64,000 nt of DNA, taken from contig DBYH01000020.1 of NCBI GenBank assembly GCA_002310095.1, positions 117,911-181,910 on the forward strand, given 5' to 3'. This DNA is from Firmicutes bacterium UBA1191. GTDB taxonomy: Bacteria > Bacillota > Clostridia > Peptostreptococcales > Anaerovoracaceae. A program made the translations under genes and the position numbers. Shown here piece by piece: positions 24,733-31,686 of this stretch. Numbering within the stretch: position 1 is the stretch's first letter; every line of letters begins with the position of its first letter. The notes beneath the pieces are model-generated. The model ran no database searches, had not been told where the DNA came from, and saw only the letters and a program-made list of their open reading frames with translations.

Positions 24733-25450
24733 TACTAACAAGTACAGCGCAGCAGAAGTGAATAATCCGGGCTTCAGCAGAACGACCCTGATCCTCATCG
24801 CGGCCGGGACCATACTGAGCATAGTGCTTTTGCTTATCGCCCTGTGGCTGGGAGCCTACAGACTGTCGTCGGATTCAAAGGAAGCCATGGCGGCCATAGC
24901 CGAGGAGAAGAACGCGTCAGCACAGGAGATCGATCTGGCCAACAACCTGCGAAAGACCACGGTAGACTATGTTCTCGAAGAAGAGGAGATTCCCGCATAC
25001 ACCTACGACCAGGTCCAGTCAATGGATATGAGCGTTCCAAGCGGAGTCACTGTCGACGACCTGAAGCTGGTCACGAGATACAAGCTGGTCGGAACGGAGC
25101 AGACCCTCTACAACCTTGAGCAGGAGTACAATCTGAACTGCCTGTTCCTGCTGGCCATCGCGTCTCATGAGAGCGCATACGGAACGGCCCAGTTCCGCCC
25201 GAACAACGTGTGCGGCTACGGGGGCAAGGGCTTCTCGTCCGTAAACGAATGTCTGGAGACAGTGGGAAGGGCTCTTGCCAACAGTTATCTCGCTCCGGGC
25301 GGCGCCTATTACAAAGGCAGCACCATCGCCGCGGTCAACAGGACATACGCCGCCGACGGGTCCTGGAACGTGAAGGTGGCCCGCAAGGTGGCCTATTTCT
25401 ACCAGGTCATCAGCGAGAACCACAACGCCCAGCTGGAGAAGCTTAGATAA
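24725..25450 (+). CDS. Membrane-anchored glucosaminidase-type peptidoglycan hydrolase
   Basis: 241 residues. A short cytoplasmic N-terminus is followed by one transmembrane segment (about 20-42, TLILIAAGTILSIVLLLIAL), a linker, and a C-terminal glucosaminidase domain (about 115-235). ASHESAYGTAQ holds the likely catalytic Glu, followed by NNVCGYGGKGFSSVNECLETVGRAL and TYAADGSWNVKVARKV. It would cleave beta-1,4 bonds in glycan strands outside the membrane. The ATG at 24725 overlaps the previous gene by eight bases; an ATG eight codons upstream is a less likely start. Confidence 0.82.
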   Translation: MSDTNKYSAAEVNNPGFSRTTLILIAAGTILSIVLLLIALWLGAYRLSSDSKEAMAAIAEEKNASAQEIDLANNLRKTTVDYVLEEEEIPAYTYDQVQSMDMSVPSGVTVDDLKLVTRYKLVGTEQTLYNLEQEYNLNCLFLLAIASHESAYGTAQFRPNNVCGYGGKGFSSVNECLETVGRALANSYLAPGGAYYKGSTIAAVNRTYAADGSWNVKVARKVAYFYQVISENHNAQLEKLR

Positions 25451-25475
25451 GGGCGCAAACAGATAAAATAAACTC

Positions 25476-25503
25476 TTGATTTCACAGGAGTTTGATGTAT
25501 AAT
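25476..25503 (+). promoter_or_regulatory. Promoter of rpsF-ssb-rpsR
   Basis: -35 TTGATT (25476-25481), 16-base spacer, perfect -10 TATAAT (25498-25503). The start site would fall at about 25510, right at the base of the leader hairpins. Confidence 0.8.
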
Positions 25504-25509
25504 AAACGA

Positions 25510-25556
25510 GCGCGTAATTTCACGCGCATGTCCTTGCGATGCGCCGGACGCATCGC
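25510..25556 (+). promoter_or_regulatory. Probable S6:S18 autoregulatory mRNA leader
   Basis: Two adjacent perfect hairpins lie in the rpsF 5' leader: GCGCGT/ACGCGC (25510-25515, 25522-25527) and GCGATGCG/CGCATCGC (25536-25543, 25549-25556) with loop CCGGA. The second displays an unpaired CCG. A CCG-bearing hairpin upstream of rpsF is the known element bound by the S6:S18 complex to repress its own operon. An alternative pairing of ATGTCC with GGA and CAT would also expose the region. Identity is inferred from position and the CCG. Confidence 0.6.
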
Positions 25557-25583
25557 CATTTAGTCCACAAGGAGGTGAAAAAT

Positions 25584-25871
25584 ATGACTAACTATGAGGT
25601 ACTGTTCATCATCGATCCTGCACTGGAAGACGAGAAAAAAGAAGCCACAATCGAAGCGGTCAAGGAGATCATCGCTTCAGAAGGCGAAGTCGGAAATGTA
25701 GACGTATGGGGAATGAGAAAGCTCGCGTATCCTATCAACAAGAAGTCTGAAGGATATTATGTTGTCATCGAATTCAAGGCTGAGCCTACACTGCCGAAGG
25801 AGCTCGACAGAAGACTCAAGATTTCAGACAACGTAATGAGACACCTTATCGATAACAAGGATCAGAAGTAA
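25584..25871 (+). CDS. rpsF: 30S ribosomal protein S6
   Basis: 95 residues from the ATG at 25584, chosen because AAGGAGGTG lies just upstream. The product starts MTNYEVLFIIDP and contains VDVWGMRKLAYPI and YYVVIEFKAEP, the S6 fold. It forms a heterodimer with S18 in the small subunit platform. First gene of the rpsF-ssb-rpsR operon (ssb 13 bases on). Confidence 0.97.
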   Translation: MTNYEVLFIIDPALEDEKKEATIEAVKEIIASEGEVGNVDVWGMRKLAYPINKKSEGYYVVIEFKAEPTLPKELDRRLKISDNVMRHLIDNKDQK

Positions 25872-25884
25872 GAGGGGGAGAACA

Positions 25885-26346
25885 ATGAATAATGTTAATT
25901 TGATTGGAAACCTGACCAGAGATCCGGAACTCAGATATTCGACAGGCGCGAACCAGACAGCGATCTGCAGATTCACCATTGCCGTTAACGACGGCTACGG
26001 CGAAAAGCAGAGAACGAGCTTCATTCCGATCGTAGTGTTCAACAAGCAGGCCGAAAACTGCGACAGATATCTTGCTAAGGGCCGCAGGGTCGCCATCACA
26101 GGCAGAATCCAGACGGGCAGCTATGAAAAGGACGGCAGGACGGTATACACTACGGACGTCATCGCCAGCAACGTTGAGTTCCTCAGCAGCGGACAGCAGG
26201 GTCAGGGACAGAGCACAGGAGGCTTCGGCCAGCAGGCACCATTCGAGAGCCAGCCGGCGCCGCAGGCACCTGCGCCAGAACCCCAGGAAATCGATGTACC
26301 GGGGGGCGGATTCACATCCCTTCAGGATGATGACATCCCGTTCTAA
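25885..26346 (+). CDS. ssb: Single-stranded DNA-binding protein
   Basis: 153 residues. OB-fold in the first 105 (NNVNLIGNLTRDPELRY, then ICRFTIAVND), a Gln/Gly/Pro-rich linker (about 110-140), and the acidic protein-interaction tip ending DDDIPF. Coats single-stranded DNA and recruits repair and replication partners. Encoded between the S6 and S18 genes, the usual Firmicute location for the essential SSB. Confidence 0.97.
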   Translation: MNNVNLIGNLTRDPELRYSTGANQTAICRFTIAVNDGYGEKQRTSFIPIVVFNKQAENCDRYLAKGRRVAITGRIQTGSYEKDGRTVYTTDVIASNVEFLSSGQQGQGQSTGGFGQQAPFESQPAPQAPAPEPQEIDVPGGGFTSLQDDDIPF

Positions 26347-26378
26347 ACCCATAACCTAAAAGAGAGGAGAACAATATC

Positions 26379-26618
26379 ATGGCATTTGATAACAAGAGAC
26401 GCGGCGGCATGAGAAGAAAAAAGGTTTGCCAGTTCTGCGCCGACAAGAACAAGACTATAGATTACAAAGACGTTGACACTCTGAAGAAGTATGTTACCGA
26501 GAGAGGCAAGATCCTTCCTAGAAGAATCACAGGCACCTGCTCGATCCATCAGAGAGAAGTCACCAAGGCCATCAAGAAGGCAAGAGTCGTTGCCCTGATG
26601 CCTTACATCGCCGAATAG
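26379..26618 (+). CDS. rpsR: 30S ribosomal protein S18
   Basis: 79 residues, basic. KVCQFCADK and later GTCSIHQRE give a CxxC...CxxH zinc-binding set, so this is a zinc-containing S18. It pairs with S6. The gene ends the operon 27 bases before a strong terminator. Confidence 0.97.
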   Translation: MAFDNKRRGGMRRKKVCQFCADKNKTIDYKDVDTLKKYVTERGKILPRRITGTCSIHQREVTKAIKKARVVALMPYIAE

Positions 26619-26644
26619 TTTCGGAGGCAATCGATAGTGACAGA

Positions 26645-26668
26645 GGAGCGGAAAACCGCTCCTTTTTT
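26645..26668 (+). terminator. Terminator of the rpsF-ssb-rpsR operon
   Basis: Perfect 7-bp stem GGAGCGG/CCGCTCC with an AAAA tetraloop, followed by six T residues (26663-26668). Confidence 0.95.
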
Positions 26669-26707
26669 CGTTGTTTTAAGGGGGTCCGGGGACGCATTTA
26701 GGGGCTT

Positions 26708-26736
26708 TTGCATTGAGCCGGTGTTTTTGCTATAAT
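26708..26736 (+). promoter_or_regulatory. Promoter of gdpP-rplI-dnaB
   Basis: -35 TTGCAT (26708-26713), 17-base spacer, and TGC followed by a perfect TATAAT (26731-26736), an extended -10. The gene start is 49 bases further on. Confidence 0.85.
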
Positions 26737-26784
26737 ATACGTTACGATAATATGCCTTACTGTGCGTATTTTTAGGAGAGAGAA

Positions 26785-28575
26785 ATGTACGTAGGACGAA
26801 TTGAGAGGCTGCTGGCCTACTATTCACCACTGCCGATGTGCATCGTGAATGCCCAGGGCAAGGTCACAAGAGCCAGCAAAAAGATAGCGGAAGTGTTCAA
26901 GTACGACGGAATCGTCGACTACGATATTTTCGCGCTTACCGGAATTAAAATGCCTGAATTTGTTAAGGCTGCCGAGAACGAGGATTCCCTGTACATACAG
27001 AGGAACGACAGAACCTTCCGCATCGGATGCGGATTCCTCGGCGGAAGGGACGGCGAAGAGGAAGGATCCCGCGAGGACGTGTCGATCATACTTCACTTCA
27101 CGGACGTGACCGACTATGAGGAGCTGAAGGAACGCTACAAGGACGACCGCGTCTACATGATGCTGGTCAACGTGGACAACTTCGACGAACTCATCGCGGG
27201 CAGCAGCGACGACCAGGACAGCAGCGTCAGAGTCAGCATCGATAAACTCATAAGAGGATGGGCGGCTTCCATGGAGGCCATGATCGTCAGATACAGGGAC
27301 AACATGTACGAGCTGGCAATCACCCACAGAAACTACGAAGCCCTGGTGGAAGACAAGTTTTCCATTCTTGACAGCGCCAGGCAGATCGAGAGCCCGACAG
27401 ACTTTCCTGTAACTCTCAGTATAGGGCTTGGAGTAGGCAAAGACAGTCTGATCAAGCTGGACGACTACGCCCAGGAAGCTCTTGACATGGCCCTCGGCCG
27501 CGGCGGCGACCAGGCGGTCATCAAGGAAGGACGCAGCTTCGAGTACTACGGCGGACGCACCCAGAGTGTCGAAAAGAGCAACAAAGGCAAGTCCCGTATC
27601 ATCGGACACGCCCTGGCCACTCTCATGGACCAGTCATCCAGGATATTCATCATGGGGCACAAGAATCCGGATATGGACAGCTTCGGAGCGGCCATCGGAG
27701 TTTCCAGACTGGCGAAGTCAGTCGGCAAGGACGCCTACATAGTCCTCGGCGAATACAACGAGACGATGATCGACATGGTCGCGGACGCGAAGAAGACAGG
27801 AGAGTACCAGTTCGTCACAGGCGAAAGAGCACTGGAGCTCGTTGAAGATAATTCTCTCGTTATAGTTGTGGACACCCACAGGCGCATGCTGGTCGAGTCG
27901 GCGGAGCTGATTGAGAAGATCGAGAGACTGGCGATCATAGACCATCACAGAAAAGCGGAGGACGCGTTCACGAATCCTAGCCTTTCGTATCTTGAGTCCT
28001 ACGCGTCGTCGGCGTCCGAGCTGGTTGCCGAGATCCTTCAGTACAGGCTCGACAAGAAGGCTCTGTCCAAGTTTGAGGCGGACGCGCTCATGGCGGGCAT
28101 AATGCTCGACACGAACAGATTCGCGGTCAAGGCCGGCGTGAGAACATTTGAAGCGGCTTCCTGGCTGCGCAGATCCGGAGCGGACCTTTCCAGAGTCAGA
28201 AGCTACTTCCAGGAATCTCCGGAGAGCTTCATAAACAGGGCAAACGGAATAGTTAACGCCAAGATACTGGACGGCGGAATCGCCATGTCCATCTGCGGCG
28301 GACAGACGATCAACACACAGATAGTCAACTCCCAGGTGGCTGACGAGCTGCTCACGATCAAGGGAACCGTGGCAAGCTTCGTAGCCGGAAGGAACGAGGA
28401 CGGCGTTACGGTCGTCAGCGCCAGATCCCTGGGCGACATGAATGTGCAGACGATTATGGAACACTTCGGCGGCGGCGGACACATGAACACCGCGGGAACA
28501 AAGACGTACCTGTCGCCGGAAGAGATACTGGCACAGATCGAAGAATACATCAAAACCACAGAAACAACACAATAG
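26785..28575 (+). CDS. gdpP: GdpP-type c-di-AMP phosphodiesterase (PAS-GGDEF-DHH/DHHA1), no membrane segments
   Basis: 596 residues: PAS-like domain (1-110), degenerate GGDEF domain (about 115-255, lacking a GGDEF motif), then DHH phosphoesterase with GHKNPDMDSFGAA, VVDTHRR and IDHHRKAED, and a DHHA1 domain with GGGGHMNTAG. The DHH metal site is complete, so hydrolysis of c-di-AMP to pApA is expected. Typical GdpP begins with two transmembrane helices; here the protein begins directly at the PAS domain, the AGGAGA site fits this ATG, and a promoter lies 49 bases upstream, so the enzyme appears cytosolic. rplI and dnaB follow, as in other Firmicutes. Confidence 0.9.
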   Translation: MYVGRIERLLAYYSPLPMCIVNAQGKVTRASKKIAEVFKYDGIVDYDIFALTGIKMPEFVKAAENEDSLYIQRNDRTFRIGCGFLGGRDGEEEGSREDVSIILHFTDVTDYEELKERYKDDRVYMMLVNVDNFDELIAGSSDDQDSSVRVSIDKLIRGWAASMEAMIVRYRDNMYELAITHRNYEALVEDKFSILDSARQIESPTDFPVTLSIGLGVGKDSLIKLDDYAQEALDMALGRGGDQAVIKEGRSFEYYGGRTQSVEKSNKGKSRIIGHALATLMDQSSRIFIMGHKNPDMDSFGAAIGVSRLAKSVGKDAYIVLGEYNETMIDMVADAKKTGEYQFVTGERALELVEDNSLVIVVDTHRRMLVESAELIEKIERLAIIDHHRKAEDAFTNPSLSYLESYASSASELVAEILQYRLDKKALSKFEADALMAGIMLDTNRFAVKAGVRTFEAASWLRRSGADLSRVRSYFQESPESFINRANGIVNAKILDGGIAMSICGGQTINTQIVNSQVADELLTIKGTVASFVAGRNEDGVTVVSARSLGDMNVQTIMEHFGGGGHMNTAGTKTYLSPEEILAQIEEYIKTTETTQ

Positions 28576-28626
28576 CGGAATATAATTATATGATGACCGC
28601 AGGGTCGGATCAGCAGGAGGTAACAG

Positions 28627-29070
28627 ATGGTTGTCATCCTTTTGAAAGATGTCAAAGGAACAGGCAAGGCGGGAGACGTCGTCAAGGTGAGCGACGGTTA
28701 CGCGCGCAACAGGCTCATACCTATGGGACTGGCCAAGGAGGCTACCCAGGGCAACGTGAGAAACCTGGAAAAGCAGAAGGCTCTCGCCGAAGAGAAGAGG
28801 GCTGCGGAGAAAGCCGCCGCCCAGAAGAGAGCCGATGAGCTTGAAAAGATCATACTTGTCGTGCCGTCAAAAGGCGGTGAAAACGGCAAGCTCTTCGGAT
28901 CGGTAACATCCATGGACATAGCCAAGGCCCTTCAGGAACAGGAGGGAATCACTATAGACAAGAAAAAGATCGAAATGCCGGGCCCTATCAAAGAAGCGGG
29001 AACAAGCCAGGTAGTGATCAAGCTTTATCAGGATGTATCGGCGAAAGTTAGAGTAAAGGTAACAGTATAG
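28627..29070 (+). CDS. rplI: 50S ribosomal protein L9
   Basis: 147 residues: N-terminal rRNA-binding domain (VVILLKDVKGTGKAGDVVKVSDGYARN), a long Lys/Glu/Ala connecting helix (residues 40-75), and a C-terminal domain. AGGAGG precedes the ATG. It lies between gdpP and dnaB; the three are probably co-transcribed. Confidence 0.97.
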   Translation: MVVILLKDVKGTGKAGDVVKVSDGYARNRLIPMGLAKEATQGNVRNLEKQKALAEEKRAAEKAAAQKRADELEKIILVVPSKGGENGKLFGSVTSMDIAKALQEQEGITIDKKKIEMPGPIKEAGTSQVVIKLYQDVSAKVRVKVTV

Positions 29071-29080
29071 GAAAATACAA

Positions 29081-30421
29081 ATGGAAGAGAGAATACCTCC
29101 CCACAACCCCGACGCGGAGAGATCCGTACTCGGCGCAGCCCTTCTTTCGAAGGACGCGCTGTTCGACGTTGTGGAAGCAGTAAGGCCTGAAGATTTCTAC
29201 GATCCTAACCACAGGGAGATCTTCAGTGTCATATACGAACTGAGCAAAAGGAACGCGCCGGTCGACGCGCTGACGGTTTCAGAGGAACTGGACAAGCGCG
29301 GAAGCCTGGAGATGGTAGGCGGCAGATCATACGTCGCCGGCCTTTCGTCGACTACTCCGACTACAGCCAACGCGGCTGAGTACGCCGACATAGTCGCTGA
29401 GAAGGCTTCCATCAGAAGGCTCATCGAGAAGGCCGATGAAATAGTAACAAAGGGTTATGACAAAAGTCTGAGCGCGACCCAGCTTCTGGACTACGCGGAG
29501 AACGGGATTTTCGAGATCTCCCAGGCGCGCCAGAAGGGAGCCTACGTCCCACTCAAGGACGTCCTCCTCGGCAACATCGACGCCATCGACAGAGCGTCGA
29601 AGCTGGAAGGCGGACTCACGGGCGTCACGACGGGCTTCAAGGAGCTGGACGACATGACTTCCGGACTTCAGAAGTCCGACCTCATAATCCTGGCAGCGAG
29701 ACCCGCGATGGGCAAGACTGCCTTTGCATTGTCACTGGCCCTGAACGCCGCGGTAAAAGGCGGCGCATCTGTCATGCTGTTCAGTATGGAGATGGCCAGG
29801 GAGCAGCTGGGACAGAGACTTCTGTCCATGGAGTCGAAGGTCGAGATGCAGAAGCTCAAGACAGGAAAGCTCGAGAGGCTCGACTGGGACGATGTTAACA
29901 GCGCTCTCGAAGTGCTTTCGGGCGCGGAGATCTTCATCGACGACACAGCCGGCATCAGCATCATGGAGATGAAGAGCAAATGCAGAAGACTCAAGGCCGA
30001 GAAGAGACTCGACCTTATTATCATAGACTACCTGCAGCTCATGAATCCTGAGGGAAGGTCCCTGGATTCGAGGACACAGGAGATCTCCGTAATCTCCAGA
30101 AACCTGAAGCTGCTGGCAAGGGAGCTCGACTGTCCTGTAATCGTTCTGTCGCAGCTTTCGAGAAATCCTGAGCAGAGGACGGACCACAGGCCGATGCTTT
30201 CGGACCTGAGGGATTCCGGATCCATCGAGCAGGACGCGGATATCGTAATCTTCCTCTACAGGGATGAGTACTACAACGAAGATACCGATGTTCCGGGCGA
30301 GTGCGAGGTCATCATAGCCAAGCAGAGAAGCGGTCCGACAGGAACCGTCAAGGTTGCGTGGCTTGACAAGATCACCAAGTTCGTGGACAAGGCCGGAAGC
30401 GGAAGCTTCAGCGGATTTTAA
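29081..30421 (+). CDS. dnaB: Replicative DNA helicase (DnaB family)
   Basis: 446 residues. N-terminal primase-interaction domain opening PPHNPDAERSVLGAAL; RecA-like domain with Walker A AARPAMGKTAFAL near residue 206, Walker B LIIIDYLQLM, and QEISVISRNLKLLARELDCPV. Hexameric 5'-3' helicase of the fork. The ribosome binding site is modest (AGGA). It ends two bases before the DnaD gene, so the helicase and its probable loading factor are translated together. Called dnaC in Bacillus nomenclature. Confidence 0.97.
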   Translation: MEERIPPHNPDAERSVLGAALLSKDALFDVVEAVRPEDFYDPNHREIFSVIYELSKRNAPVDALTVSEELDKRGSLEMVGGRSYVAGLSSTTPTTANAAEYADIVAEKASIRRLIEKADEIVTKGYDKSLSATQLLDYAENGIFEISQARQKGAYVPLKDVLLGNIDAIDRASKLEGGLTGVTTGFKELDDMTSGLQKSDLIILAARPAMGKTAFALSLALNAAVKGGASVMLFSMEMAREQLGQRLLSMESKVEMQKLKTGKLERLDWDDVNSALEVLSGAEIFIDDTAGISIMEMKSKCRRLKAEKRLDLIIIDYLQLMNPEGRSLDSRTQEISVISRNLKLLARELDCPVIVLSQLSRNPEQRTDHRPMLSDLRDSGSIEQDADIVIFLYRDEYYNEDTDVPGECEVIIAKQRSGPTGTVKVAWLDKITKFVDKAGSGSFSGF

Positions 30422-30423
30422 GT

Positions 30424-31686
30424 ATGGGTTTTTACAAAGAGAAGACAAAAGACTATTTTCTGCTTGATACTCAGGTGGAAAACATGTTCATAAATGAGTA
30501 TATGGTGTCCGCTCCCGGAGACTATGTGAAGGTGTTCCTCTTCGCGCAGATGTACTCCGATCTGGGAGTCGATTTCAGCAACGAGGACATCGCCAAGCAG
30601 CTGTCCCTCGACATCGAGGACGTGCTCAAGGCGTGGAACTACTGGGAGAAGATGGGCGTCATCAGGAAGATCCGGATATCCCCGGACAATCCTCTCGAAT
30701 ACGACGTGGAATTCGTGCTGCTCAAGGACAAACTCTACGGCAGCCACGAGGACGCGTCCGTGACCGTATCCGACCAGGGCATAAATTCACAGATGTCCAA
30801 CAGGGAATACAAGGACATGTTCGACAGGGTCGAGAAAGCCCTCGGCCGCGTCATTAGCGGAACAGAGATGGGAGAGGTCATGTCCTGGATAAACGACTTC
30901 GGAATCGAACCGGACTATGTTGCCTTTGCGGTGGAATACTGCGCCGCCAAGAAGAGGAAGACGGTCAAGTACGTGGAGGCAGTCATCCGCAACTGGGTCA
31001 GCGAGGGACACAGGACCGTAGAGGACCTGCAGGAACACATCGGCCAGATGGAGGGAAGAGCCGCCGAATTCAGGAGGATATTCAGAGCTCTCGGATGGAG
31101 CAGGAACTGGACCGAAGAAGAGAAGCGCATTATGGACCGCTGGTTCGACGAGTTCGGTTTCAGCACTGACACGATCCTGGAGGCGTGCAGCAAGACGGCG
31201 GGAATATCAAGCCCGAACATCAACTACGTGAACAGAGTCCTTGAAAGCTGGGCGGCTGAAGGTTCGCACCAGTCCGCCAGGAAGGACGGTCTGAGTGGCT
31301 CCGACATAGCCGCGTATTACAAGCAGCTCAGGGCCAAAGACGAAGCAGAAGCCGCGACCAGGAGAGAGGAAGTCTACGACAGACTTCCGCAGATAAAGGA
31401 ACTGGAAGAGGAAGAGAACAGCCTCGGGGCAGACCTTTCCAGGCTGGTGGTTTCAGACAGAATAGACAAGAAGGAAGCAATAGAAATAATTAAAGAGAAG
31501 ATAGAGGACATAAACGCCCGGAGAGCGTTCCTCCTCACGGACAACGGGTTCGAACTGGACTACATGGACGTCAGGTACGAATGTCCGGACTGCAAGGATA
31601 CAGGAATGCTTGAATCGGGAGAAAGGTGCCCATGCCACAAGGAAATAACCCCTCAGAAGATAAAACTTCTGCAGACAACAGAATAA
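30424..31686 (+). CDS. DnaD-domain primosome protein with C-terminal loader-type zinc module
   Basis: 420 residues. The N-terminus (about 1-110) resembles the DnaD winged helix (NEYMVSAPGDYVKVFLFAQMY). Two DnaD/DnaB-II type helical domains follow (about 135-205 and 218-288), each with the late Y-x3-V-[IL]-x-[NS]-W pattern. The last 35 residues hold YECPDCKDTGML and then ERCPCHKE, a CxxC...CxC(H) zinc site like the N-terminal domain of DnaI/DnaC-type helicase loaders. The AAA+ part of such loaders is absent here and from the next genes. Probably works with DnaB helicase at the origin. Confidence 0.82.
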   Translation: MGFYKEKTKDYFLLDTQVENMFINEYMVSAPGDYVKVFLFAQMYSDLGVDFSNEDIAKQLSLDIEDVLKAWNYWEKMGVIRKIRISPDNPLEYDVEFVLLKDKLYGSHEDASVTVSDQGINSQMSNREYKDMFDRVEKALGRVISGTEMGEVMSWINDFGIEPDYVAFAVEYCAAKKRKTVKYVEAVIRNWVSEGHRTVEDLQEHIGQMEGRAAEFRRIFRALGWSRNWTEEEKRIMDRWFDEFGFSTDTILEACSKTAGISSPNINYVNRVLESWAAEGSHQSARKDGLSGSDIAAYYKQLRAKDEAEAATRREEVYDRLPQIKELEEEENSLGADLSRLVVSDRIDKKEAIEIIKEKIEDINARRAFLLTDNGFELDYMDVRYECPDCKDTGMLESGERCPCHKEITPQKIKLLQTTE

